From contig JAFXVS010000030.1 of the NCBI GenBank assembly GCA_017534815.1, positions 23,955-87,954 on the forward strand: DNA of 64,000 nt. The letters run 5' to 3'. Position 1 is the stretch's first letter, and each line of letters begins with the position of its first letter. Positions 56,259-64,000 of this stretch are shown one piece after another. Position numbers and translations under genes: made by a program. Origin of the DNA: Bacteroidaceae bacterium. GTDB lineage: Bacteria; Bacteroidota; Bacteroidia; Bacteroidales; Bacteroidaceae. The notes below the pieces were generated by a model. The model was not told the DNA's origin, made no database searches, and worked only from the letters and a program-made list of their open reading frames with translations.

Positions 56259-58700
56259 TTATTGATAGGTTATCTTTTGTATCATTTGTCCCGGGTCACC
56301 TATGATGAAAGACAAGGTGTGGCGCTTCTTGCTGCGATCCAACGGCAACGTCACCAAGAATTCCTTTCGGTTTTCAATCACCTGCAATTTCCAGCTCCAA
56401 CCCCACTCCTCAAACTGATTCTCGCACACCACTGGCTGACAGCTGTCCACACTAACGCCAAAACGGTTGCTGCAATCGGTGGCAATGGGCCAGAAGGGCA
56501 CTGCTGAAATGCAGAGTGTGATGGAATCACCACTAAGCGAACTATTCTCAATCGTCAAGTCAATGTGTTCAGAAGAAAGGGTGGTCGGATCCTGCACCTT
56601 GTCCAAAGGTTCACCCAACTGCAAAGAAAGCCAGTCGGTGCCGATTCCCTCAATGAGACGGAACGGTTTTACAGCCTTCACCTTGTTCATATTCAATTTA
56701 TTGGAAAACTCCGTTCTCTCCTGATTTCTCGGCAAACGGTATGCTGTTGTGGAAGCCTTGACGAGTTCAGGCATTTGATCATATTTCGCTGTGTAGCCGG
56801 GAGGAATCTGCGAAATCATCTGATTCCACTTGCCGCCCAACTGTGTATTATATTCGTAAGTCAAGGCATTGATGCTGTCAAACGCAGCCCTCGCCTCTTG
56901 TGCCGCATCCTCGCTACCTGTCTCATGGTTTCGCTGTGCCATCAAAAACTTACGGTTCATCTGATAGGCGCCCTTCACCGAATAGCCCAACATCTCAAAA
57001 AATGCAGGACGATACACAATCGGAAGACGCTTCTGGATAGCATCTACACGGTCGCTGATTGCCTTATAGTCAGCCAAACGCTGTTGCGCTGTCCCAGTCT
57101 CGAAGGAGAAATCCGTATCATGCAAACGGCTGTTTTCGTTGTTGTCCCACTCAAACTCATAGCCCATAAACTCGGGCTTACGTTGCCAAGACAAACGGTA
57201 ATAATGGTCGAGAATCCACTGGAAGTCCTGCTCATATTGCTTGCCAAAGATAGAGGCCAACCATTGTGCTTGACAATGGTTAGCGTGTTCATAGGAGAAG
57301 GCAGACAAGTCCCAAGCCATATCGAAGAACTGTTGCATCTCCAACTCCATCGGCTTGATGTCGCCTACATTCAGGAGCCAGTATCGGTCAGCACCCGCAT
57401 CATACGCCTTCTTCAACTCCTCATACATCAACACAGGAGCTGTCGTGGAGATCCATAGATTGTCGTGAGGAACGCCCAAATAACTCAAGTGATAATAAAC
57501 GCCTGACCCTCCTTTACGCTGACGCTCTGCTTCGTTCGACACACGCTTCATATAACCATAATTGTCATCAGGCCATACCAACGTGATATCCTCAGGTACC
57601 TTGAGCCCAGCATCATAGATGTCAAGCGTTTCCTTGTAAGGCACAAAAATCTGTGGAATCTCTGTGGCAGACTTTTTCTTATGTGTTTCCAAAATTTGAC
57701 GCTGGTCTGCCATCACCTGTTCCAGTGTGCGTGCCCTCACCTTCGGATCGGTCGAACCCTTCATGGCCTCATCATGCAGACCGCGCATACCCATTGTGTA
57801 GATATTGTCATACTGTGCGGTTTCACGGATGCGGTCATCCAATTTCTTCCAGATCGTTTCCTTATTCGTCAGGTAGTTCCACTCGCCATCTCGTTCCTTG
57901 CTCCATTCGGAAGGAGCGGCATTGTTGAAAAGCAAGGGCTCACAGTGGCTGGTCGTAATCATAATCCCCCACTCTGCCGCCTTCACCTGACTCTCAGGAT
58001 GACTGTAGAACGCCCCTGTGCAGGTGTGCATGGCTGGAGCTAACATATTGGCTTTCAAACGCAGCAGCAGTTCGCACACCTTATCATAAGTCTTGGGACC
58101 AATGTCACCCAGATCTTTCTCAAAAGTCTTCTCTGCCCACGTTTTCAAGCCCCAATCCTCATCGTTAATAAAGATACCACGGTACTTGATAGTGGGCGAT
58201 TTTGATATATAGTTTTCGGAATAATTAAGTATACTCTTCTTTGCCACCGGCACATCAGCGAACCAATACCAAGGACTCACCCCTATCTTCTCACTCACAT
58301 GCAACGCACCATACGCCGCCCCACGAGCGTCACTGCCCACAATCATCAAACAATTTCCACGAGTCACAATCTTGTAGCGTTCCCAACAGCCCTTGATGTC
58401 GCTCACATCCACACCCAACGAAGCAGGCAGATGATCCACCGTAGCAATGATAATCGTTGAGCGTTTAGAATCGAGCACAGAACGGTTAAGGTTATCGTTA
58501 AGGTTAAGGTTAAAGTTATCGTTAACGTCATTCTTCACCCCTGTCACCCTTTCTATATCTTCACTCAGCACCACACCTATCTTCTTCACCAATGCGGGTT
58601 CTCCCTCAGGCACCACAATGCGACATTGCTTCAAATCGACTGCGTCCGCCGACAAGAAGCAACAAAATATGCTCAACAAACAGCAACAGATTTTCTTCAT
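56259..58700 (-). CDS. GH115 alpha-glucuronidase
   Basis: 813 aa from the ATG at 58700; an upstream ATG at 58784 lies beyond the -7 box. Signal peptide ends near LSADAV. GH115 enzymes remove (4-O-methyl)glucuronic acid from internal xylose of polymeric xylan. Recognisable blocks are KSPTIKYRGIFINDEDWGLKTWA (about 193-215), LKANMLAPAMHTCTGAF, MGMRGLHDEAMKG, DITLVWPDDNYGYMKR and YYHLSYLGVPHDNLWIST. The C-terminal region is a beta-sandwich. Near the N terminus an Asn/Asp/Leu-rich stretch (NDNFNLNLNDNLN) is encoded by a hexamer tandem. First gene of the unit GH115-GH95-GH43. Confidence 0.95.
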   Translation of the reverse strand: MKKICCCLLSIFCCFLSADAVDLKQCRIVVPEGEPALVKKIGVVLSEDIERVTGVKNDVNDNFNLNLNDNLNRSVLDSKRSTIIIATVDHLPASLGVDVSDIKGCWERYKIVTRGNCLMIVGSDARGAAYGALHVSEKIGVSPWYWFADVPVAKKSILNYSENYISKSPTIKYRGIFINDEDWGLKTWAEKTFEKDLGDIGPKTYDKVCELLLRLKANMLAPAMHTCTGAFYSHPESQVKAAEWGIMITTSHCEPLLFNNAAPSEWSKERDGEWNYLTNKETIWKKLDDRIRETAQYDNIYTMGMRGLHDEAMKGSTDPKVRARTLEQVMADQRQILETHKKKSATEIPQIFVPYKETLDIYDAGLKVPEDITLVWPDDNYGYMKRVSNEAERQRKGGSGVYYHLSYLGVPHDNLWISTTAPVLMYEELKKAYDAGADRYWLLNVGDIKPMELEMQQFFDMAWDLSAFSYEHANHCQAQWLASIFGKQYEQDFQWILDHYYRLSWQRKPEFMGYEFEWDNNENSRLHDTDFSFETGTAQQRLADYKAISDRVDAIQKRLPIVYRPAFFEMLGYSVKGAYQMNRKFLMAQRNHETGSEDAAQEARAAFDSINALTYEYNTQLGGKWNQMISQIPPGYTAKYDQMPELVKASTTAYRLPRNQERTEFSNKLNMNKVKAVKPFRLIEGIGTDWLSLQLGEPLDKVQDPTTLSSEHIDLTIENSSLSGDSITLCISAVPFWPIATDCSNRFGVSVDSCQPVVCENQFEEWGWSWKLQVIENRKEFLVTLPLDRSKKRHTLSFIIGDPGQMIQKITYQ
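58484..58525. repeat. In-frame hexamer tandem in the GH115 gene
   Basis: Seven 6-nt units on +: GGTTAA, GGTTAT, CGTTAA, GGTTAA, GGTTAA, AGTTAT, CGTTAA. On the coding strand they encode alternating Asn/Asp and Leu/Phe (NDNFNLNLNDNLN) at about residues 59-72. Confidence 0.8.
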
Positions 58701-58748
58701 TCTCTCTCGATTCTTAGTGGTTTTGATACAGGAATGCCCAATCGTTTG

Positions 58749-58816
58749 CAAAATTACGCATTTCTTTCCAAAGCGGCGACACACTTACGTATCTTTTATT
58801 TCAAACTTTGTAACAT
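58749..58816 (-). promoter_or_regulatory. Xylan-type promoter of the GH115-GH95-GH43 unit
   Basis: On the - strand, half-site ATGTTACAA starts at 58816 and AAGATACGT at 58795 (21 bp); TAATTTTG starts at 58756, 39 bp further. The first half-site is identical to that of the GH43-GH10 promoter. Confidence 0.68.
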
Positions 58817-58838
58817 TTCTCAGATTTATTGTCTCAAA

Positions 58839-60599
58839 TTATCTGATCAATACTTTTTTCCCATTATAGATATAGATGCCAGATGTCGGATTTGTCACTT
58901 CCTGGCCTTGCAGCGTGTAGTATTTGTTAGTTGAAAATGGAGAGTCGGATGTGGAGTGTAGAGTCTCGATAGCAGTGGCCACATAACTGTTGGCCGTCAA
59001 ACTTAATTGACCTAAAATACAATCACTCCACTCCACATCTGCAGTATAGAGCGCAATCACATAGTCACCTTGTTCTGCGACGTCAAACTCAAAAACCTGC
59101 TGTTGAACAGTACCGAAACTGTTGGAGGCCGTGTTGCCGATATTCACAGTCGGCGTATAGGTCTGCTTGGCAACACTCACACTACCTGTACGCTTCTCAA
59201 CATTCAGTTCCACGGTGCCGAAATCCGACATGTTCCAATTGCAAATCTTGTATTTCATCGTATAATGGCCAGGAGTCAGATGAAGCGTCGTACCGCTGTC
59301 ATTCAGTCCGTATTTGGCCCAACCCTGATGAGTCCGTCCTGCAATATTACGGAAATAAAGTCCATAATTCAGGCCACGCGGTGAACCCGTAAACTGCAAG
59401 ACACGAGCTCCCTGCGTGTATCCGCTGTTATACCCAATGCGACGTTCATTTCCGTCATAGGTGGTCCAGCCTGCAGGCAAGATGCCTCCTGCAGTGAAAT
59501 CCAACGAGGCCGTGAGCGTCGTTGGTGCCTGCAGCGTCACGCTAATGGAGGAGGTGCCTGTTTCACCGTCATTATCGGTGGCCACCACTTTCAATGTATG
59601 CTTCCCAGTCTTGGTACTCGCCAACGTCGCTTGGTAGGGCTTGGCTGTACAGGTGGCTATCAGCGTTGAGCCATCGTAGAATTCCACCTTTTCAATGGTT
59701 CCGTTCGGATCGTCCGCTGTAGCAGTGATGGAGATCTCTGGAAACGTGGCTTCACCTCTGGGAGCGAAACTGATGTACTTCACTCCGTTTTTAGGTGTTG
59801 TAATCTTCACGTTGGGGGTGGTCTTGTTGAGCGAATACTTCTTACAGAAGTTCCAAATCTCCTTGCCGGTATATACCTGAGGCTCTTTGCAGATCCAATG
59901 ACCCTTGTCTTTCAACTCCAGCAACTTAACTTCAACGCCGTCGTTGCCTGGTCCCCATGTATGCATCTTGGCGCCACTAAAACCGTTGTATCGATCCACA
60001 ACTTTGTCTTGCGTCGAACAGCCGTTATGGTTAATCCACGGGTTGAGCGCAGGCTGTACCCCTCCGAAATTATCAGCTGTTCCTTGAATATGCAACAAGG
60101 GAATCGGGCGCAAGCCTGCTGCAGGTGTAATGACCGCAGGGCCGCTGCAGGACACAAAAGCCGCAATTTGATCGGCCATCTTGTTGATAGCGTTGTACGT
60201 CAACATGCCGCCCATGGAAAAGCCACCGAGATAGACACGATTACGGTCTATCTTGTACCGCGTCACCATTTTCTCGATAATGGCCTTGATGAAGTTGATG
60301 TCACGGTTGCCACCAGTATCCCACGCTCTGTCAATACCATTAGGGAAGACCACGACAAACTTGGCAGTATCGCACACAGACTCCATACTCACTGTCTCAT
60401 TCTTGAACTCATTGTTCTGCATCCAGTTCGCATCTTGGTTATAACCATGACAGAAGATGAGCAATGGACGGTTCTCGCCAAGATTGTTTGGTGCATAGAC
60501 ATTATATGAACGGTTGAGCCCATCCACAGTGATGTTATCTGCCTTCATGGGCAGGATTCCTGCTGTCAGCAAGAGAAGTAAAAGAATTGTCTGTTTCAT
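58839..60599 (-). CDS. CE1-type esterase with Ig-like and C-terminal sorting domains
   Basis: 586 aa with a signal peptide ending near LPMKAD. The alpha/beta hydrolase (about 20-255) belongs to the PHB-depolymerase/feruloyl/acetyl-xylan esterase group: LLIFCHGYNQDANW (oxyanion region), VVVFPNGIDRAWDTGG and the nucleophile Ser in YLGGFSMGGML. An Ig-like domain (about 265-355, EISITATADDPNGTIEKVEFYDGS) and a jelly-roll domain (about 360-545) follow. The tail STNKYYTLQGQEVTNPTSG and GKKVLIR resembles a T9SS CTD and is nearly the same as that of the upstream CotH protein. Likely deacylates xylan. 29 bp downstream of the CotH gene. Confidence 0.88.
   Translation of the reverse strand: MKQTILLLLLLTAGILPMKADNITVDGLNRSYNVYAPNNLGENRPLLIFCHGYNQDANWMQNNEFKNETVSMESVCDTAKFVVVFPNGIDRAWDTGGNRDINFIKAIIEKMVTRYKIDRNRVYLGGFSMGGMLTYNAINKMADQIAAFVSCSGPAVITPAAGLRPIPLLHIQGTADNFGGVQPALNPWINHNGCSTQDKVVDRYNGFSGAKMHTWGPGNDGVEVKLLELKDKGHWICKEPQVYTGKEIWNFCKKYSLNKTTPNVKITTPKNGVKYISFAPRGEATFPEISITATADDPNGTIEKVEFYDGSTLIATCTAKPYQATLASTKTGKHTLKVVATDNDGETGTSSISVTLQAPTTLTASLDFTAGGILPAGWTTYDGNERRIGYNSGYTQGARVLQFTGSPRGLNYGLYFRNIAGRTHQGWAKYGLNDSGTTLHLTPGHYTMKYKICNWNMSDFGTVELNVEKRTGSVSVAKQTYTPTVNIGNTASNSFGTVQQQVFEFDVAEQGDYVIALYTADVEWSDCILGQLSLTANSYVATAIETLHSTSDSPFSTNKYYTLQGQEVTNPTSGIYIYNGKKVLIR
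58930..58964. repeat. Heptamer-type repeat before the esterase tail
   Basis: Degenerate 7-nt units on + (GTTGAAA, ATGGAGA, GTCGGAT, GTGGAGT, GTAGAGT). On the coding strand they encode TLHSTSDSPFST, the linker just before the sorting tail. Confidence 0.4.
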
Positions 60600-60628
60600 G
60601 TGATGATATTATTGAGGAAATTAGGTAA

Positions 60629-63052
60629 TTATTTGATATAGACTTTTCTGCCGTTGTAGATGTAGATGCCACAGGTCGGATGCTCCACTTCCTGACCTTG
60701 CAGCGTATAGTACTTGCCAGTAGACAGGTGTTGGTTGTATGCTGCAGGTTGAGCATCGGGAGTCTGAATGGCCAACACGTCCTCAGACGGAACGAGATAG
60801 GCATCCTTCAGATTAAGCGTCTGGTTCCAATCGACTTTCAAGGCATGGAGATGAACAAAGTCATCTACACGATTTTCCCTGTCGGTTGTCTGCATGTTAC
60901 GCAGATCTTCCAATGGAATGACGATAGCTCCCAACTCAGCATCCCAATAGGGATCTCCGTTGTTGAAGGAGACGACAATCTGTTTCCAAGAACCATGCGG
61001 CACAAGGCGATTGGCAAGGATGCGGAGTCCGACTCCCGAACCATGCAGTACCAATTTATCATACTCGCTGATGTCAGCATACTGATTGTGGTCCACATTG
61101 ACAAAGCCAGCCACGGCCTTGCCGCCTCCTGTATTCTGGTTCATGCTCCAATTCACGGTCACTTCCTTGTCAAGCGGCTGCGCATCAGCATCAACGCCGT
61201 CCCATTCGTGAAACATGGATTGAGCCAGTGCTATCCAACCATCTGAAGGCTCGAACTCATCGACGTTGACAAGGCTCACAATGCTGTTGAGCACACGCCC
61301 CGTCCGTACAGGAAAGTACTGGGTGAGCAGTCGATTGCGCTCTTTCTGGTAAGTTTCATCTACCGTATAGAGGTTTCCTCTTGACTGATAAGGATGTACG
61401 TCGCGACGATAATCGCCCCAACGGGCAGCCTCATCATAGAGGGCAAGAGAGATGGTGTTGTAGAGACTATCGAACACAGCTACAGCACTCTCTTCCCCCA
61501 ACAGACCGTCTTCCGCCAGCACCACTTTGGCGCGTTTCAGGTAACGACGGGCAAACTTATCATTTCTCAGGAGATTCTGGAAGATGCCTGTAGGAAAATT
61601 GCTTCCGTTGTTCTTGTTCAGTACGTTCTCATTGGGATTGTCAAGCAGTAGTTCTGAATCCCAGCATAGGAAACGAAAGCCCTGACTTTCCGCACCACGA
61701 CGGCGGATGGCATACCAGTTATGATGATCCCAATCAGTATTGCCACCATACTGATTGATCAGCATGTAATCAATAAAGGCATCAATATCCAACAGTGGCT
61801 CCAAATCAGGGTCGTCGTTGCCATCAGCATCCTTACCCTGCAATTGGTAATAAAAGATGTCGTCAGATGCCTGTTTGGCGGTCTGCACCATCTGTTCCCA
61901 TGCCTCCATGTCACCTTCTGCGGCTTCGAGGTGATTGCCCCCGTCTTCCTCTATCTTGATAACATCGATGTCGGGTTTCGAACCACCAAGATGGTCTTTA
62001 CCAAACTGGGCATCCACACGTTCAGCAATGTTGTAAAGACCCCAATACATACCATTCAAGAAGACATGAACATAAAGTGCATTCACACTCGTCCACCCCA
62101 TTTTGCGCTGCATACGGCGTGCCCACACATCACGAGTGTACTGTGCCTTCTGGCGGTTCGATTCTGACCAGTGCTGCCAAGCATTGCCAAAGTGACAACG
62201 CAAGACTAATTGGTCGAACGTGGCTGGTTCATCCTCACCGAAGAGAGGATATTGAAGATTCTTCTGTCCATACAATTTCTTGAAGACCAGACGGAAGGAG
62301 TGCTTCGGGTTCTTCTCCGCCAGGCGTCCATGCCCTCCATGCAAACGAAGACCACAAGTTGCGGAAAAGTCAAGGGAGTGGAGGATCGGGAGTTGAGGGT
62401 TGAGGGTTGAGAGTTGGGAGGGCATGAAGAGTTCCACACTGGCGGGGCGTGTCCATCCATGTCCTGTGTTATCGCCCACTGGAGGACCCGTGAATATGTA
62501 AATGCCGCCAGTCTCATCATCGTTCTCGTGACTGAAGAGGTTGTCTTTATCGGTGACAATACTCAAGACTGGCAATGAGAGGAAGCCCTCTTTGATTTTT
62601 TCTGCCAAAACGGGATCAGAAGTCATGTCTAAGTCCATCCCATAATCAGCGGGAGCAATGCCTGAGATGTTGGTGTATTTACCCCATGTGTCTGGATAGC
62701 CCTCGGGCGTATCGGGCTGGTTAAGCACATCATCCAGAAAAAGATAGGTCACTGTAGAAATGGGCGTCACGGCCTCACCGTTCATCCATACAGCAGCGCG
62801 CAAAACAGTGTTGCCCTCAATATACAAAGGATGTGTATATTCGTAGCTGGCATCGGTTGGTTCGCTACTATCCAACGTATAACGAATGGACGCCGTCTGA
62901 GGCAACTTGACATCACACGCAAGTTCAATGGTAAAAGGTTGGTCATAGAAACCGTGCGGCTGACTGAACAAAACAGACTGCGCCACAGCACAAACCATGA
63001 GAGCCTCAATTAGGCAAAAACTCAGGAAAGTGAAAAGATGAATACGTCTCAT
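60629..63052 (-). CDS. Secreted CotH kinase-family protein with T9SS-type tail
   Basis: 807 aa with a signal peptide ending near CAVAQS. A chitobiase/hexosaminidase C-terminal-like domain (about 28-115: IRYTLDSSEPTDASYEYTHP) precedes the CotH kinase fold: LRLHGGHGRLAEKNPKHSFRL (about 235-255), YVHVFLNGMYWGLYNIAERVDAQF (about 330-353), YGGNTDWDHHNWYAIR and FLCWDSELLLDNP. The kinase-like Asp/Asn residues of the last two blocks are present. The tail STGKYYTLQGQEVEHPTCG and GRKVYIK is almost the esterase tail. CotH proteins phosphorylate surface proteins or bind them; the target is unknown. It has a xylan-type promoter and is followed by the esterase gene. Confidence 0.88.
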   Translation of the reverse strand: MRRIHLFTFLSFCLIEALMVCAVAQSVLFSQPHGFYDQPFTIELACDVKLPQTASIRYTLDSSEPTDASYEYTHPLYIEGNTVLRAAVWMNGEAVTPISTVTYLFLDDVLNQPDTPEGYPDTWGKYTNISGIAPADYGMDLDMTSDPVLAEKIKEGFLSLPVLSIVTDKDNLFSHENDDETGGIYIFTGPPVGDNTGHGWTRPASVELFMPSQLSTLNPQLPILHSLDFSATCGLRLHGGHGRLAEKNPKHSFRLVFKKLYGQKNLQYPLFGEDEPATFDQLVLRCHFGNAWQHWSESNRQKAQYTRDVWARRMQRKMGWTSVNALYVHVFLNGMYWGLYNIAERVDAQFGKDHLGGSKPDIDVIKIEEDGGNHLEAAEGDMEAWEQMVQTAKQASDDIFYYQLQGKDADGNDDPDLEPLLDIDAFIDYMLINQYGGNTDWDHHNWYAIRRRGAESQGFRFLCWDSELLLDNPNENVLNKNNGSNFPTGIFQNLLRNDKFARRYLKRAKVVLAEDGLLGEESAVAVFDSLYNTISLALYDEAARWGDYRRDVHPYQSRGNLYTVDETYQKERNRLLTQYFPVRTGRVLNSIVSLVNVDEFEPSDGWIALAQSMFHEWDGVDADAQPLDKEVTVNWSMNQNTGGGKAVAGFVNVDHNQYADISEYDKLVLHGSGVGLRILANRLVPHGSWKQIVVSFNNGDPYWDAELGAIVIPLEDLRNMQTTDRENRVDDFVHLHALKVDWNQTLNLKDAYLVPSEDVLAIQTPDAQPAAYNQHLSTGKYYTLQGQEVEHPTCGIYIYNGRKVYIK
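62384..62418. repeat. In-frame heptamer repeat in the CotH gene
   Basis: Units AGTTGAG, GGTTGAG, GGTTGAG, AGTTGGG (on +), preceded by weaker ones. On the coding strand they encode SQLSTLNPQLPILHS, an insertion between two conserved CotH segments. Confidence 0.7.
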
Positions 63053-63087
63053 GCGTTAGGTTTGGAAATTAGGTTTCTATTTGGTTG

Positions 63088-63154
63088 CAAAGTTAGGCAA
63101 AAATCGTGTTCAAGGGTTTGGCTCACGTTTCTTTTCCCTTTCATTAGGTTACAA
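63088..63154 (-). promoter_or_regulatory. Xylan-type promoter of the CotH-esterase unit
   Basis: On the - strand, half-site TTGTAACCT starts at 63154 and AAGAAACGT at 63133 (21 bp); TAACTTTG starts at 63095, 38 bp further. The first half-site and the -7 box are identical to those of the 1245-aa protein gene. Confidence 0.75.
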
Positions 63155-63193
63155 ACTTCAAATACCAAACATCATTACTTGCCATCATGAAAC

Positions 63194-63229
63194 AAAAAAG
63201 GAAGGATGCGCATCACTGCGTTCCCTTCC
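63194..63229 (-). terminator. Terminator of the Spy/CpxP-like gene
   Basis: A 6-bp GGAAGG/CCTTCC stem continues over a 3x3 internal loop to four more pairs; six T follow on the - strand. It lies 97 bp past the stop. Confidence 0.7.
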
Positions 63230-63326
63230 TCAAAAACAATCACTCTTATTCAATAACGTAAAAGAAATATAAATATAAATTCGCCGTGTTCTGTGTTCTG
63301 AAGTGTTATACTATTGTATTATTTAC

Positions 63327-64000
63327 TTATTTATTCACTCTAATCGTTCTACCCTGATGGACATAGTAACCAGGAGCGGTAGGTGTTCCGTCCGTCTGTG
63401 CGCCACTCATCGACACCCAACGATCAGACTTCTTACTCTGCTGTTGGATCGGCTCAATGTCTGCCGTCTGATTCTCCGAGGCCTGTGCCTTGCGCTGCGG
63501 CTTGGCTTCAGCACCTTGCTTTGGACGTGGAGGGAATTTGGGCTTGCCCTTTTGCATCCGACGCATACGCTCATCCTTCATACGCTGTAAGTGCATCTTC
63601 TCCAATCGCTGCATTTGTTCGTATTGCTGCTGGGTGAGAACAGTCAAGAAACGCTTGTAGTAGGCCTCCTCCACATCAATGGTAGCACGACTGCGGGCAA
63701 AACGGTTTGTCGTCATCTGCTCCAACTCCTTTTCAGAAGGACGCTGAGGCTTGACAGCTTGCTTATCTTTAGGAGGACAAGGCTTAGCATATTTGTTCCA
63801 TACCTGCTTGAGTTCCTTGCGGTAATCCACATAAATAGGAACAAACTTGGAAGTCTTTGCCTCATCCAATTCCAGATGGCGAGCCATCCTGGTAGCTACC
63901 TCCTGAGACAACTGCTCTTCGGACATTTTCTGAGGTTTTTTGTCACATTGTGACTGTGCCATCAGCGTACTGCCTGCCATTGTCAGAAACGCCACTGCTA
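63327..64000 (-). CDS. Spy/CpxP-like periplasmic protein, 5' end cut by window edge
   Basis: At least 224 residues; the frame stays open to the window end. The visible N terminus (AVAFLTMAGSTLMAQS) is the end of a signal peptide, so the true start lies just outside; a GTG at 63995 is unlikely. The body is helical and basic: LSQEVATRMARHLELDEAKTSKFVPIY (about 27-54), RFLTVLTQQQYEQMQRLEKMHLQRM (LTxxQ-type motif). A Pro/Lys/Gln-rich segment follows and it ends GYYVHQGRTIRVNK, which has the look of a short sorting tail. The family binds misfolded envelope proteins or takes part in envelope stress signalling. It has its own terminator. Confidence 0.7.
   Translation of the reverse strand, partial: AVAFLTMAGSTLMAQSQCDKKPQKMSEEQLSQEVATRMARHLELDEAKTSKFVPIYVDYRKELKQVWNKYAKPCPPKDKQAVKPQRPSEKELEQMTTNRFARSRATIDVEEAYYKRFLTVLTQQQYEQMQRLEKMHLQRMKDERMRRMQKGKPKFPPRPKQGAEAKPQRKAQASENQTADIEPIQQQSKKSDRWVSMSGAQTDGTPTAPGYYVHQGRTIRVNK

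Overview
The window is chromosomal DNA of a Bacteroidota member, most likely a plant-fibre-degrading Prevotellaceae (rumen or gut Prevotella sensu lato). The grounds are TAnnTTTG -7 boxes upstream of many genes, type IX secretion (T9SS) genes porU and porV, a hybrid two-component regulator (HTCS), T9SS-type C-terminal tails on secreted proteins, and a dense set of xylan-degrading enzymes. I see no rRNA, tRNA, CRISPR array, insertion sequence or phage gene.

Layout. (1) 1-10.8 kb, + strand: an MBOAT acyltransferase and an AlkZ-like protein, then dxr-rseP-FAH protein-porU-porV-ispF. (2) 10.8-14.9 kb, +: Zn-dependent dehydrogenase, a nucleotidyltransferase/GHMP-kinase-like fusion and a GH29 alpha-L-fucosidase. 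(3) 14.9-26.5 kb: a secreted protein, M13 peptidase, rsmD, a DUF3822 protein, a RecD-like helicase, a large outer-membrane beta-barrel protein, a MORN-repeat protein and menA. (4) 26.6-30.7 kb, -: an OB/HD protein followed by aldo/keto reductase, lactonase and fucP, an oxidative L-fucose route. (5) 30.9-38.9 kb: GH30 enzyme, gltX, waaA, yjjG-like, aroB, rfbC and a GT2 glycosyltransferase. (6) 39.0-63.1 kb, almost all -: a xylan locus with HTCS, a 1245-aa secreted protein, GH10-CE1 xylanase/esterase, two GH43, GH95, GH115, a CE1-type esterase and a CotH-family protein. (7) 63.3 kb to the end: a truncated Spy/CpxP-like protein.

Main discovery: six promoters in the xylan locus share one layout. 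Two 9-bp half-sites of the form WTGWWACNN start 21 bp apart, and a TAnnTTTG box starts 38 bp (39 in one case) after the second half-site. Four drive xylan genes on the - strand. Two point the other way, into about 90-100-nt stretches that end in hairpins and carry no gene: twin candidate small RNAs, or relics of lost genes. The local HTCS is the obvious candidate regulator.

Second discovery: gene borders carry unusual short repeats. A 19-bp palindrome abuts the stop codon of three genes with no spacing. Degenerate tandem repeats of 8- or 9-nt units follow other stop codons within operons. Related 6- and 7-nt tandems sit in frame inside at least seven proteins and in two intergenic gaps.

How it works together: PorU and PorV would export CTD-bearing proteins (the 1245-aa protein, the esterase and the CotH protein). 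GH10-CE1, GH43, GH115 and GH95 strip and cut substituted xylan. GH29 frees fucose, which FucP, the aldo/keto reductase and the lactonase would take up and oxidise.
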